Shown here: piece after piece, positions 13,206-23,629 of the stretch
How positions within the stretch are numbered: the first letter of the stretch is position 1
Layout: every line of letters begins with the position of its first letter
Assembly (NCBI GenBank): GCA_000467715.1
Contig: AJFK01000009.1
Location: forward strand, 1 to 64,000
Direction: 5' to 3'
DNA from: Hysterium pulicare CBS 123377
Lineage: Eukaryota; Ascomycota; Dothideomycetes; Hysteriales; Hysteriaceae
DNA length: 64,000 nucleotides
Notes under the pieces: model-generated
Seen by the model: the letters and a program-made list of their open reading frames with translations, nothing else
Told to the model about the DNA's origin: nothing
Database searches by the model: none
Translations under genes and position numbers: made by a program

Positions 13206-15734
13206 CTATGAAGACACACTGGTAGGCATGAGAGATCCCTCTGGCGCCTCGATCGGATGAGGGAGGGCCTGTAAAGCATCCTCATAGTCGTCGGCTGATT
13301 CATCCTCGCTTTCCTCCTCTTCGGAGGCACAAGTCTTCGGCTGTCTATCTTGCTCGGACTCTGACTGATTCAAGAGGTCTTCGTTGGGTAGAAGTGGTTT
13401 CCCCTTTTTCGCAAGCATATTTTGAAAAGCTGTGAGCTCTTCGCCGGCGGAATCGCGAGGCTCATGCAAGTACAAGTGCTCCCGTTCTGAAACAAAGCAG
13501 AGATCCATCTCCTCGGCGTTGTACTCTATCAACGGGAACCCCAAATCCGCAATAAGGTTCATCGATTCGACTGATCCATATGTTGCTGCCCAATAGAGAA
13601 TGTTATTCGAGTCTGTCCATGAAAGTTCTGCTCCGTGCTCACAAAGAGTTCGTATTCCATCATAATAGTTGAGGAACGTAGCGTGGGCAACCGCAGGATA
13701 GTCCTTGTAATTCAAAGCATTCAAATTAGCGCCGGTTTTGATTTAAAGCCTTCATTGCTGGAATATTTCGTTGGTCAACGGTATAGAACAGGGCAGTCCA
13801 GCCGCCATTGTCCCGCGCATCTAGGTCTACTCCCCGATCTCTCATCGCGAGAATCAAATCCTCTATTGTCGACTCCGGCAAGCGGGAGATTGAGATATAG
13901 TGGAGTGGAATTTGACCAAAAACATCCCCGGAATTTGGGTTAGCCTGGGCATTCAAGAGAGCTATCATGCAATCCAGTGACTCTGATGGAATTGCATAAT
14001 GTAGCGCGGTTGCGGCTCTACGACCTTTAATATTTGGATTATAGCCCCGTGAAAGTAAAATGTGAAGCGCATTAAAGTCTTCCCGGCATGCTGCCCAAAT
14101 TAATGCTGTCATTCCTAACCAGTCGGAGTCATCTATGGAGGAAGGGTCCAGTTCCAGCCGTTTTCTGAGATCTACGCTAGATAAGCCTAATACTATCCGA
14201 TGTAAAGGGCCGAGATCAAGCTCGTAAAGATCTTCTGAACCGAGAATAGTCCTAAGCTCTATTATATCAGAATCTGATGGATCGTTCCGCAGTATTTTTC
14301 TTTAGGCATCATCCGCCGGTGACCTACGAAAATACGAAGTATTAGGAAATGTGCTTGGGAATGGGTTGAGCTTGAATTACCATCCAAATCTGCCAGTCAA
14401 ATGCCAGTCCGCGCCGTTTGCTGTTAATAGAGCGCAGATCTCAAGCCTCCAATATCTACCGGCATACTGTAATCTAATGAGTATTGGGTACCTTGGCGCT
14501 ATTGGAGCGGGCTTCATTTTCTCTTGCTTACCAGAAGCACAGATTCTCCGTCGGGGTCTACGTCATAGGGAGACATTTCTCTTCTACTTAGGAGCTCCTG
14601 TACTTTCTCTACATATCCTTCGTGAATATAGTGCCAACATCGATGGGAGTACGGGATCTCCCTAGGCATTTTGACCATCCAAGACGAGTTCCTACCGTTT
14701 AGGTTATCCCATGTGGAGTAGACTATGGCGCTTCGCATCATCCAACTGGGAAAGTAATATGTGGATCGAGAGGATGACCATGGCTTAGAACGTAGGCAAT
14801 TCCGCACATTACAAGGCCGGACTCCCAAGGAAGGCGTACCAGTCGATGAGTAGAACAGAGTTCCAACTACTGCAGCCAGCCATTGTGGAGTACGGACGCG
14901 ACGTTTGACGTGGCATTGGCAATTGCAATACATGTCGCAGACTTTTGATGGCATCGTTGTGGTGATGCGAAATTGGGTAGATAGTTGTGAGGCCGATTCA
15001 CGAGCTATTTCTTGCTGGGCAGAAGAAGAGGAGACTTGGCCTTCGTAATCGGTGGATATTGCCTAATTGCCCCCAGTGTTCCGTAGATTAGTGATCTCAT
15101 AAAGAATTTGCTCTAACATCGCCGAGGTTCTGGTGTGATGTTCTTTTCCTACGATAGCAACCTCTTCAATTGCCGCAAAAATACCCGGGGTTTGACGCCT
15201 ATTGAAGATTAAGGTCTGGCTCAACTATTAAGATAGCTCAATGCTACTTTACTCACAGAGTGGCGGACATTAAAACCAAATGAAGGTTCTGATGAGCGTC
15301 TTTGATAGATTCGCGAAGTTCTGCCATCTGATTTCTTCTACGTTCACTAAGTCCAACCCGAGATAAGCCTTTCCCGCCTCTCAAGAAATCTGCAGATATG
15401 AAATCTACGAGTAGATCAAGGCTTTTTTTAGCTTTAGCGATAGCCTCGGGGAGTCTCTGGTAGGCTTCCTAGGCGGCTGGTGCTTTGCAATTCCGCAGAG
15501 ATTCAGAAGAATCATGTATGATGATCAAAGTTGCTCGCAGGTCCGAAACCTTTCGACAAATTATCAATTTATCAAAATGCGAAGTGGGATAGCCCAACTA
15601 ACCAAGTTCATGGCCATGAGGAACTCTGCGTGAGGATTCTTCATACGCAGCCTTATCTGCTCTAATCCCTTCATTGCGGTGCCCGCGGCAGACAAGAGGG
15701 TAAGTACACTCGCTGTAATAGAAAGCGGATCCAT
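13206..15734 (-). pseudogene. Ankyrin-repeat protein gene with fungal N-terminal domain, broken
   Basis: Read on the minus strand from MDPLSITASVLTLLSAAG (15734), this is the standard start of a fungal N-terminal domain found on STAND/ankyrin proteins. A helical region follows, then a Cys-rich segment (MYCNCQCHVKRR, near 14930), a YYFPSWMMRS segment, and about six ankyrin-like repeats. It ends with an acidic tail at 13206. Several plausible GT-AG introns can be placed, for example after 15603 and near 15275. Even with these, the frame carries three in-frame stops (TAG 15469-15471, TAG 15063-15065, TAA 14302-14304) and a frame change near 13734 inside an ankyrin repeat. All three stops are TAA or TAG and could come from CAA or CAG by C-to-T change. 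The TAG at 15063 might lie in an unrecognised intron; the others look like real damage. Confidence 0.75.
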
Positions 15735-17111
15735 GCTGAATTGAATCAGAACAAGAAGTTTTGCTGTTGTTATTGTTTAAGAGTTCGAATTATTAGGAAT
15801 GGTGGACTTGAACGAAGAGTTACATTCTGTTGCCGACTGGTGAGTCGGCGGTGGCGGAGGCTGTGTTGCCTGTAAGGACATAGCCGCAGTCTCAGGCATT
15901 CATGCACAAGTGTTCCATTTCGTCAACTTCTTCTAGATTTCGTGAGGGGGTTTTGATGTACGTTTTACACGACACTCGACTTCGCTCTTGCAAGTCATGT
16001 CTGAATCATCATTAGGGAACCTTGACAAATTAGCGGAAGCTCTACCTGTGTCGCCTCTCGTCTCATAGAGAACACATAAATCCGCCAAAACAGTAAGATA
16101 CCTCCCTTACCACGTTGTAGACTTTGCCTCCCAAACACCTTTCCAGGTAACAATGCCGTCGTAATCACGCACCCAAAGTCAGGTCTCCAGCTACATACAG
16201 CACATTCTTTCTATCCCTCTCCCCTTCGCCATCAGCACAAGGCTGTTGCGCAACAAGCGGCGAAACAATTCCAAACAATGCTCATGGAAACTAGTCACTC
16301 CGTAAGCAGTCCTCGAATTAGTGCATGTGAAAGCTTCCCGAGTCCACCCAGCGAGCACAGCCTCCAACACATGGATTTCAAAGAATTTCATGAGTTTGAG
16401 CCCGATTTTCGATATGGAGGAGTTTGACGGTCGAAAAAGACAAATATTAAGATGCCCGTTAATGCTAATGACAGTGCCATGTGTACTTGCGGCCTATGCA
16501 AGAGATGCGGAAGTGTAGGGCACCGACGAGAACGGCTACAATGCCGGGGAGCTAGATGGAGATATAAATGCGGTAGGTATAGCGGAGTTAAAAGGTTTAA
16601 AGCGCCTTTTTTGATGGCGATGATTTTATGGTTCGATTTCATTGTATGATGTACCGGTATCTAGCTTTGATATCTCTTGCGGTTTCCATTTGGTAATGTT
16701 GTGCAGAGGATTGGGAGACGTTCAACAAACCTTACTCATCCATTTGACTAGTCTAGTCCTTGTCAAACTCGTTGCCTCTGCGATCTGAATCAGGAAGAAT
16801 TGGGAATACCCGTACTGCGCTGTGAATGACCAATTGCTGGCGGCTCACAGCTGCAAATCTTGAGATCGCGCACTTCTGGAGTACATGACGATATCAACTA
16901 AATGCTCGGAAGGAATGCTGGATTAAAGGGTTAACACAATTCACTATTCGATCATGTCGTTGGGTGGAAGATATGAAGCGTCACGATGAATGGGCTTTCC
17001 GCCAAGACATCGGAGCGGCAATTTTCCGGCGGTCTGAATTTTCTGCTAAACTGCCGCTGAAATTCCTCCACTCCACTCCAACATTTCTTTTCAGAAACAC
17101 CCATATTCAAG
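15735..17111. other. Intergenic region
   Basis: I found no supported gene in these 1.4 kb. The short open frames around 16.2-16.65 kb have no recognisable domain and overlap each other on both strands. The right end contains the NOP4 promoter. Confidence 0.45.
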
Positions 17112-19406
17112 ATGGGACCACGTCTAAAAAGACAGCGCCTTTCCGAAGATGGAGCCGAGGCAGTCACTGCTTCAGCTGAACCAGATCAGCCTGTCAATGG
17201 CCTGGAAGAAGTCCCGAACGCCTCAGACGTTACCAAACAGAACCTGCAACAGCGCCGTTCACTCTTCGTGCGCTCGCTGGCACCTTCAGTCACCACCGAT
17301 GTCCTCACAGAGCTGTTCTCGCAATCATACCCTATCAAGCACGCGGTTGCTGTGCTTGATCCTTCTACAAAGCAATGCAAGGGTTTCGGATTCGTTACCT
17401 TGGCCGACGCCGAAGATGCTCAGCGTGCTATGGCGGAGCTGAACGGGTCGGAACTAAAAGGTCGAAAAATTAGAGTAGAGGTAGCGGAGCCTCGACATCG
17501 AGATGTTGCCACAGATGTCTCCGGGCACAAAACCAGCGTATCTACAGCTGCAATGGCGGAGGCCAAAGCCAAGCGAGAGCAGCAACGAGGCGAAACACGT
17601 CAGCCGCCCAAATTGATTATTCGGAACCTTCCGTGGAGTATAAAGGAGCCGGAGCAGCTGGCTGCACTATTCAGAAGCTATGGCAAGGTCAAGCATGCCA
17701 CAATACCGAAAAAGAAACCTGGATTACTGGCCGGATTCGGGTTTGTTGTTATTAGAGGGAAGAAAAATGCCGAAAAGGCTTTGGAAGGTGTCAATGGCAA
17801 AGAGGTGGACGGGCGAATACTGGCTGTTGATTGGGCTGTGGAGAAGGAGACATGGGAGGACTTTCAAATTCAGGGCCAAGATGAAGATGCGGAGCCGGAT
17901 CAAGATCAGGGTTCTGAGGAGGCTACTGATGCTGCTTCGGAGTCAGATGTTGATCAAAGTGAAGTAATTGAGGAAGATTGGGAGTCGGATGAGGACGGTG
18001 CGGAGGACGGAAATGATCTAGATGGTGAGGGTGGAGTGGACATCACACAATCTGAAAGCACGAAGCCAAAACAAGAGTCCAACACCTTGTTCGTTCGCAA
18101 TCTTCCATTCACAGTTACAGACGAGAGTCTAAAGGAGCATTTCTCCCAATTTGGTTACCTCCGCTATGCCAGAATTGTTATCGATCAGAACACCGAAAGA
18201 CCAAGAGGTACGGGCTTTGTATCCTTCGTTAAGGAAGAGGATGCGCTTGCATGCCTTAAGGGTGCCCCGAGAACCCGGCTTCCACAGGACAACAAGAACA
18301 AAGACGCATCTGCGGCTGTAAAGCCAATTTCCGTTCTTCAGAACGAAGAATCAGACCCGACGGGTCAGTATACGTTGGACAGTCGCGTCCTACAAGTTAC
18401 CCGTGCCGTGGATCGTGCCGAAGCTGCGAAACTGACAGCCGAAGGCCATGCATCACGGTTCGATCGCGATAAAGATAAGCGAAGGCTCTATTTGCTCTCA
18501 GAAGGCACTATCTCAAAAGATTCCCCACTATACCAGAAATTGTCCCCGTCCGAAATCACCTTGCGCGAAGCGAGTACAAAACAGCGGAAGACTCTTATTC
18601 AAAGCAACCCTTCTCTTCACTTTAGTCTCACTCGACTTTCAATCCGAAATATTCCCCGTAGCGTCACGTCCAAGGACCTGAAAGCGCTTGCTCGACAAGC
18701 TGTGGTCGGATTCGCCTCGGATGTCAAGGAAGGGAAACGTCAACGTCTCTCAAAGGAAGAGCTTGCACGCGGTGGTGAAGCTATGTTCCAAGCCGAAAAG
18801 GAGCGTAAACGCCGAGGCAAAGGACTCGTCAAGCAAGCCAAAGTCGTTTTCGAAAGTACCGACGGTGGCAAACTCAGCGAAGGTACTGGAGCTGGTCGAA
18901 GTCGTGGGTACGGCTTTATCGAGTATTATACACATCGATCGGCGTTGATGGGCTTGAGATGGTTAAATGGACACGGAATTGACTATCGTACCCAACAGCC
19001 GAAAGGAAAGAAGGACACCAAGGAAGCAATACAGGATAAGAAGAAAAGGCTCATCGCGGAGTTTGCTATTGAGAATGCGCAGGTTGTCAGCAGAAGAAGT
19101 GATCGAGAGACAAAAGCTCGAGGCCGATCGAAAGCAGATGGCAAGAATGAGAACAAAGACGTTGATGATCATCCTGCCGCCCAGCAGGCAGCTGCAGGCA
19201 ACAAGAAGACAGCAGGCAACAAAAGGAAACGGGACGCAGGCGATGCCGATGGGCAAACCAATCCCAGTAAAGAAGGCAAACGTGGAAAAAACCGGCAGGT
19301 TGTCGATAGCACCGCAGCTGTGAAGGATGAGAAACTCGCGCGCCGCGAAAGGATCATCCAAAAGAAGAGAATGGTACGCCGTGCACGGAAAAAGGGCAGC
19401 GACTAA
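17112..19406 (+). CDS. NOP4: Nucleolar RNA-binding protein NOP4 (RBM28 type), four RRMs
   Basis: A ribosome-biogenesis factor acting in 60S subunit maturation in the nucleolus. It is a single uninterrupted exon of 764 residues. RRM1 lies at about 48-130 (RNP2 LFVRSL, RNP1 KGFGFVTL). RRM2 is at about 158-250 (LIIRNLPWSI, AGFGFVVI). An acidic Glu/Asp-rich linker follows at about 255-315. RRM3 is at about 322-440 (LFVRNLPFTV, RGTGFVSF). The divergent RRM4 is at about 505-635 (LSIRNIPRSV, RGYGFIEY). The C-terminal 130 residues are strongly basic (Lys/Arg-rich), as in Nop4. Four RRMs, the acidic linker and the basic tail in this order are characteristic. The lack of introns sets it apart from most genes around it. 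Confidence 0.93.
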   Translation: MGPRLKRQRLSEDGAEAVTASAEPDQPVNGLEEVPNASDVTKQNLQQRRSLFVRSLAPSVTTDVLTELFSQSYPIKHAVAVLDPSTKQCKGFGFVTLADAEDAQRAMAELNGSELKGRKIRVEVAEPRHRDVATDVSGHKTSVSTAAMAEAKAKREQQRGETRQPPKLIIRNLPWSIKEPEQLAALFRSYGKVKHATIPKKKPGLLAGFGFVVIRGKKNAEKALEGVNGKEVDGRILAVDWAVEKETWEDFQIQGQDEDAEPDQDQGSEEATDAASESDVDQSEVIEEDWESDEDGAEDGNDLDGEGGVDITQSESTKPKQESNTLFVRNLPFTVTDESLKEHFSQFGYLRYARIVIDQNTERPRGTGFVSFVKEEDALACLKGAPRTRLPQDNKNKDASAAVKPISVLQNEESDPTGQYTLDSRVLQVTRAVDRAEAAKLTAEGHASRFDRDKDKRRLYLLSEGTISKDSPLYQKLSPSEITLREASTKQRKTLIQSNPSLHFSLTRLSIRNIPRSVTSKDLKALARQAVVGFASDVKEGKRQRLSKEELARGGEAMFQAEKERKRRGKGLVKQAKVVFESTDGGKLSEGTGAGRSRGYGFIEYYTHRSALMGLRWLNGHGIDYRTQQPKGKKDTKEAIQDKKKRLIAEFAIENAQVVSRRSDRETKARGRSKADGKNENKDVDDHPAAQQAAAGNKKTAGNKRKRDAGDADGQTNPSKEGKRGKNRQVVDSTAAVKDEKLARRERIIQKKRMVRRARKKGSD

Positions 19407-21259
19407 GCGTAAAAGGAATACTTTTGTACATCTCTCTCGTTAGCACGGGCGGTACTTGTCCCTCCATTCAAATATGAACTTTTCAGTCTCTTACTTTGCC
19501 ATTTTATGATAATCCGATCTAATGCTTTTATCTGTGACGATTCCTCTTCTTTACAGTACCACATCGTAGTCGCTAGGCACGTACCTGTTGCCAAGGTATC
19601 TAACTCTTTCCGGATGTCAATCATGGTGGAGGTACAATAAAAGTGTACGAAACCAGAAAAATTTATCACGGCCTGGGGCGCTACATGCAGAATCTGCATA
19701 CCAAATACCGGGTCAGCGGCTCTTGCTCTTGCCATTCTGCTCTAGGCGCATGCATATGCAGTATGCGGCTGTCCATCATAATCGGCAGTGCACAAGCACA
19801 TCCTCAAAACAATGGGAATCTTCATGCAAGCTGTACGTCCCCGATTCCTTGTATAACATATGCGCCCCGGACCGAGACCCGTCTTCCCCAGAACCAGTCA
19901 GCGAGCGGTGCCACTGCAGGTACATGCTAGAACGGGGCGTGGAATCATGCCAGCGGTCTGGATGGGGAATAGTGGGGTGCTGGATTGGGATGAATCTGCC
20001 TCGACGAGAGCGGGAACGGGTAGCGGGAGTAGGCGGCGGGCCGTTGGGATGCATATTTTCTTTTGGTACGACGTTTGTATGTGACTGGGGTGACTGTGGG
20101 GGCGTGGGTGGATGGGTGAATATTGGATTGTTGCACGCACAAACTGTATAGGAAATGGAGGTCGCGGATGGAGGATTTCTGTACGCATGCATGCAGGTTC
20201 TCACAGGGCTGGGGGTATATTAATTGCCTTGCATGCTTGCTCGAGCAAGCCACATGATATCAACCTTTATTGAAAGCTGATCTCTCATTTTCTTCAAAGA
20301 AAAACCCGAACCCACCTTTTCCCACGGCAACAAACATCCTTTTTGCAGATTCTCCTTCTCGTCTCTTCTTTATTCGACATTATACTGAAGGTTGGGAATA
20401 CACCGCTACACACGACAGGATTAGATGTTGGACCGGCTGATTGTATAAGGCAGGCCCGAGGCATCCCTTCGGAGTATCACCGTCTGTATATCACAAGTTG
20501 AGGTGTGACGGTGACGTTTAAGCACGAGCAGTGGAGCACGCATTATATGGAGATTGAGGAGAGGAGCGTTTGAGAGGAAGGAAAGATACTTCCCCGCGGT
20601 GCAGCAGAGCGCCAATCCACCTGCCTGCCGTATTGCTGATTAGATTACTTTGTGGTCATTTGCTTTGGTTGCTGAAAGAGGTGTGTGGTGAATGTACTCC
20701 AGATTCTCTGATATTGCGTCGAAGTTCGGATGAAGTGGAACTATGTCGTTTGGATTGATTGGCGTAGGACGGGTTAGGCTGAGAGAAATGAACATAGTTC
20801 CATTGATTACTATTAGAAGAGGTAACATGGCCAAGGATTAGGAAACGAAAAAGGAGCATTAACCTTTTTGTTCTTGCATGGGGATTGAGGTGTGGGGGTT
20901 TAGGTTGTACTGTGAGAACTCGTAGGGTGTATGAGAGCTCCTGAGGCGTATAAAGAGGGACCAGGTGTGGTGTTAGTAGGTTGCAAACTTCTCCAGGTTT
21001 TCCCCAGACTTTTTCTCGTCTCCACAGCATTACTCCGCATTTCATTCATCCGCGTGGTTATAACGAAGTAACACGTCGTGGTGTTCATTATTCCAGTTTG
21101 CCGGTCGAATCACCGTTCTACTCCGCTATTTCGTACTCATCAGATGAGATCAACCTTTCTTCCCTCGTCGTTCTCTCCCCCAAGGAAAATTTGACACTCA
21201 AGTCGACGAGCCACCGTTTTTGAGTCAATTCCGAGCAGTCACATCAATACTATTTCAAC
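19407..21259. other. Long intergenic region / probable long 5' leader
   Basis: No coding region is supported in these 1.85 kb. Overlapping open frames at 19.6-20.25 kb on both strands are rich in C, H and P and lack recognisable domains. The final part (about 20.95-21.26 kb) is pyrimidine-rich and looks like the leader or promoter of the small gene at 21260. Confidence 0.4.
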
Positions 21260-21511
21260 ATGTGCCAATTCGAGCTCATTCACTTCTCCTGTGGACACGA
21301 TGGTCGGCGCCTCATCAAACACTGCCATTTCGCCCGTAACGATCCGAACCATCAGTGCTTCGGCGCCTGGAGCTACAAACGCGAATGGCCAAGGGACGCT
21401 AATTGCTACGTTTGTGAAGCACAACAGGCCTCGGCACAACAAATGCTGATGAGATCGAATGGTGTGGTTAGCAGCGAAATTGGGCAAAAGTTCGCTCCAA
21501 TGAGGAGATGA
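21260..21511 (+). CDS. Small Cys/His-rich protein, hypothetical
   Basis: A compact 83-residue frame with a regular cysteine layout: C2, C11, C22, C33, C49 and C52, plus H8, H13, H21, H23 and H31. The core reads HFSCGHDGRRLIKHCHFARN, followed by a CFGAW segment. The spacing suggests a small zinc-binding fold. I have the impression of similar short hypothetical proteins in other filamentous fungi but cannot name a family. It has no signal peptide and no membrane segment. It stands alone, with long noncoding sequence on both sides, as some inducible small fungal genes do. An alternative is that it is only the first exon of a longer gene. Confidence 0.55.
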   Translation: MCQFELIHFSCGHDGRRLIKHCHFARNDPNHQCFGAWSYKREWPRDANCYVCEAQQASAQQMLMRSNGVVSSEIGQKFAPMRR

Positions 21512-22388
21512 AGGATCCACATGAAGGCCAGAACCGGTTGAAGCTAAGAGTGTCGATGATCTTCAAGGACACTGCGGTGCTATGGGTAGTGTCTCTGAAA
21601 GGGTTTGGCCTGGGCTGTGGAGATAAACCATGGTGAGGTAATCGTGGCCTAGCATTGATTGGATGTCAATATTTCATAGTTGACAAGAGGAGGGTCTGAA
21701 GGTCACATATGGTGGGGATGTTTGCTGCTATCGCTATCATGTTCTCCGTTCAACGGACAAAATTTTCTGTGGATCATGTACGCGGGGAGGCGAAGTTGTT
21801 GCAATATCTGTAAAGGGAAATGCGTCTTCAATGGTACAGGAGGGGAACATGTTCCAATATCGTTTATCCTGTATTCCTATTAGCGTGGATTGAATATACC
21901 ACTTGTATCAGGTAAAGTTGCATGCGCAATTGCTCGGTGAACTTGATAATCTCCAAGATTTGCAGCTCAAACCTCACCACGACTGGAAAGCAGACGGAGC
22001 TCAAATACCTTTGAGATTGCGTATATTTGGTCTTGGAGTAACGAAGAGGTCGGACCTCGGACAGACATGGCAGTGTGACACTGAAGGTATGACATACGTC
22101 TTTGAGCATTGCACGAGATGGTGAAAACATGTCATTGTCGCGTTACCTGACCGTCGAGGATATTAAGGTTCTATCCAACAACCAGTCTGAATCCCGATGA
22201 AGCTTCGCATATGTGCATTGGAGCAATATACCTTCTAGCAGTTGGGAGACCAACACATGCTGCTCGGACGCTGCTAGATCCTCCGATCCATCGAACGCGG
22301 CGTCACCTACGCGAATCTTGACATGCTCCCCAAAGCCCTACGTAATCCAAGGCATCGAATATGATCGAGGCGAGTAGAAACGTGCCAG
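21512..22388. other. Intergenic region
   Basis: No recognisable gene. It contains the 3' flanks of two converging genes: the small Cys-rich protein gene and the MAPR-like gene. Confidence 0.45.
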
Positions 22389-22985
22389 CTATAAGTTTGC
22401 ATCACCTTGTGGCGAAAGTTTCCCAACAATATTGTACCGCTTGCTGAAGAAGGTGAACCAGTCGTCAAGGACCTGTTTCTTTTCATCCGGCAGATCTTCC
22501 CAATCAGGTCTGCAGTCTTCGGGTTTCAGGGACGACAGGGCGAGGGCGCGGTTTGGTTCGTTTCCTGCAAAGACTTGTGGCGGAAGTGAGTCAATACGGA
22601 AGAGCGAAGGGCCGGTTTGAGTTTACACAATGGGGGACGCACCGCGATATTGGCCTGTTGGCGCATACGAGGGGTTGCCGCTCACGTCAAAGACAGTTCC
22701 CTGGATTTCACATATTGATCAGGTCCACATCCCATAGCGACACAAAAGACCCGCCGCTGCGGGAGACGATGGAAAACCAAGTACCTTTATGGCGACGAGC
22801 GTAGGATAGCCTTCATTGGAGCCTGCGCGTTGCCTCGTTGGCGTGATGGGTCATGGAGGAAGCCAGATGCGCTCACCATCACACTTGGACAGGTACTCCA
22901 GATTTATTGGGTCATCCTTAGGTGGAGCCAGCTCGACGGGCTTCTTGGGTTCGAATTTCTTGGTCTGCTCCGTGTTGTCAGGCAT
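22389..22985 (-). CDS. MAPR/Dap1-like cytochrome-b5-fold haem-binding protein
   Basis: Four exons, 22985-22877, 22822-22785, 22700-22643 and 22573-22389, join in frame to 129 residues. The N-terminal lead-in PKKPVELAPPKDDP is followed by a cytochrome b5-like domain of the membrane-associated progesterone receptor family: CDGSNEGYPTLVAIKG, GTVFDVSGNPSYAPTGQYR, VFAGNEPNRALALSSLKPED and, near the end, FFSKRYNIVG. The Tyr in GQYRVFAG (about residue 67) aligns with the haem-ligating Tyr113 of PGRMC1 and its Dap1 equivalent. Family members bind haem and support cytochrome P450s of sterol synthesis. Unlike yeast Dap1 there is no N-terminal membrane span, so it is presumably soluble. Each exon is too short to stand out on its own. 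The first-exon acceptor was set at 22823 because it restores the SNEGYPT motif. Confidence 0.88.
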
Positions 22986-23629
22986 GGTGTTGTCCTCGTC
23001 GTTACACTGATGGTGGTGAATTGGTGATCGAGTGGAACAGCGCCCCCGATGCCCGGTCTGGTTCGTGGGGAAGAGCCGCAACATCACCCGCTTGGGGGTA
23101 CTAACGTGCTAACCAACGCGCTCTCTTCGATCAATGCAATCGACCTTCATCACCACCACCACCACCACAGCATTTAGAATATATGCGGCCTCACTTCGAC
23201 CGGGTGTTTGGCATTTCACGGCACCGAGAACAGTCAAATAACTCTCTTGCGCTCTGCTCGAGTCGAGCAGTGAATCGTAGCACTTCTGATGTTTGTCCTG
23301 CAGAGCATTTCTCAGCCCATCATTATCTCGCTGAAGCACCCAATATGAAACTCCAGCGAGCTACGGATGGACATAATGGAGCAGAGCTACAGGCCAGAAC
23401 ACTCATCACAGCTACGGATTCTCTCCATTCAACTTTCGCTTTCTAGAACATTGGTCTATTTTCCGACTCCCCATAATCTTTCTTTAACGTAGAATACATG
23501 AACCGAGGCAGGCAATACACCCTTTCTACTTCATAGGCTTCCAAGTGTTGACTCGAACCCTCAGGTGGCACCTCAGGTGGCACCGCAGCCCTTCCATTAT
23601 CGGCTGTCGCAGCCGTGGAACGTTGCTGG
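22986..23629. other. Intergenic region with short CAC repeat
   Basis: Lies between the MAPR-like start and the agmatinase-like stop, both on the minus strand, so it should contain the MAPR promoter. A short (CAC)n tract sits at about 23148-23168. No gene is recognised. Confidence 0.45.

Noticed and set aside
19588-20253. Overlapping open frames on both strands, including one of 187 codons
   Set aside because: Low-complexity H/P/T/C-rich peptides without domains, and no consistent splice structure; treated as noncoding.
22811-22876. Longer version of MAPR intron 1 ending at GAAG
   Set aside because: In frame, but it removes the conserved SNEG residues; the upstream CAG acceptor restores the family motif.
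23148-23168. CAC repeat that could encode a His run
   Set aside because: It lies in an intergenic region with no supported frame; a simple microsatellite.
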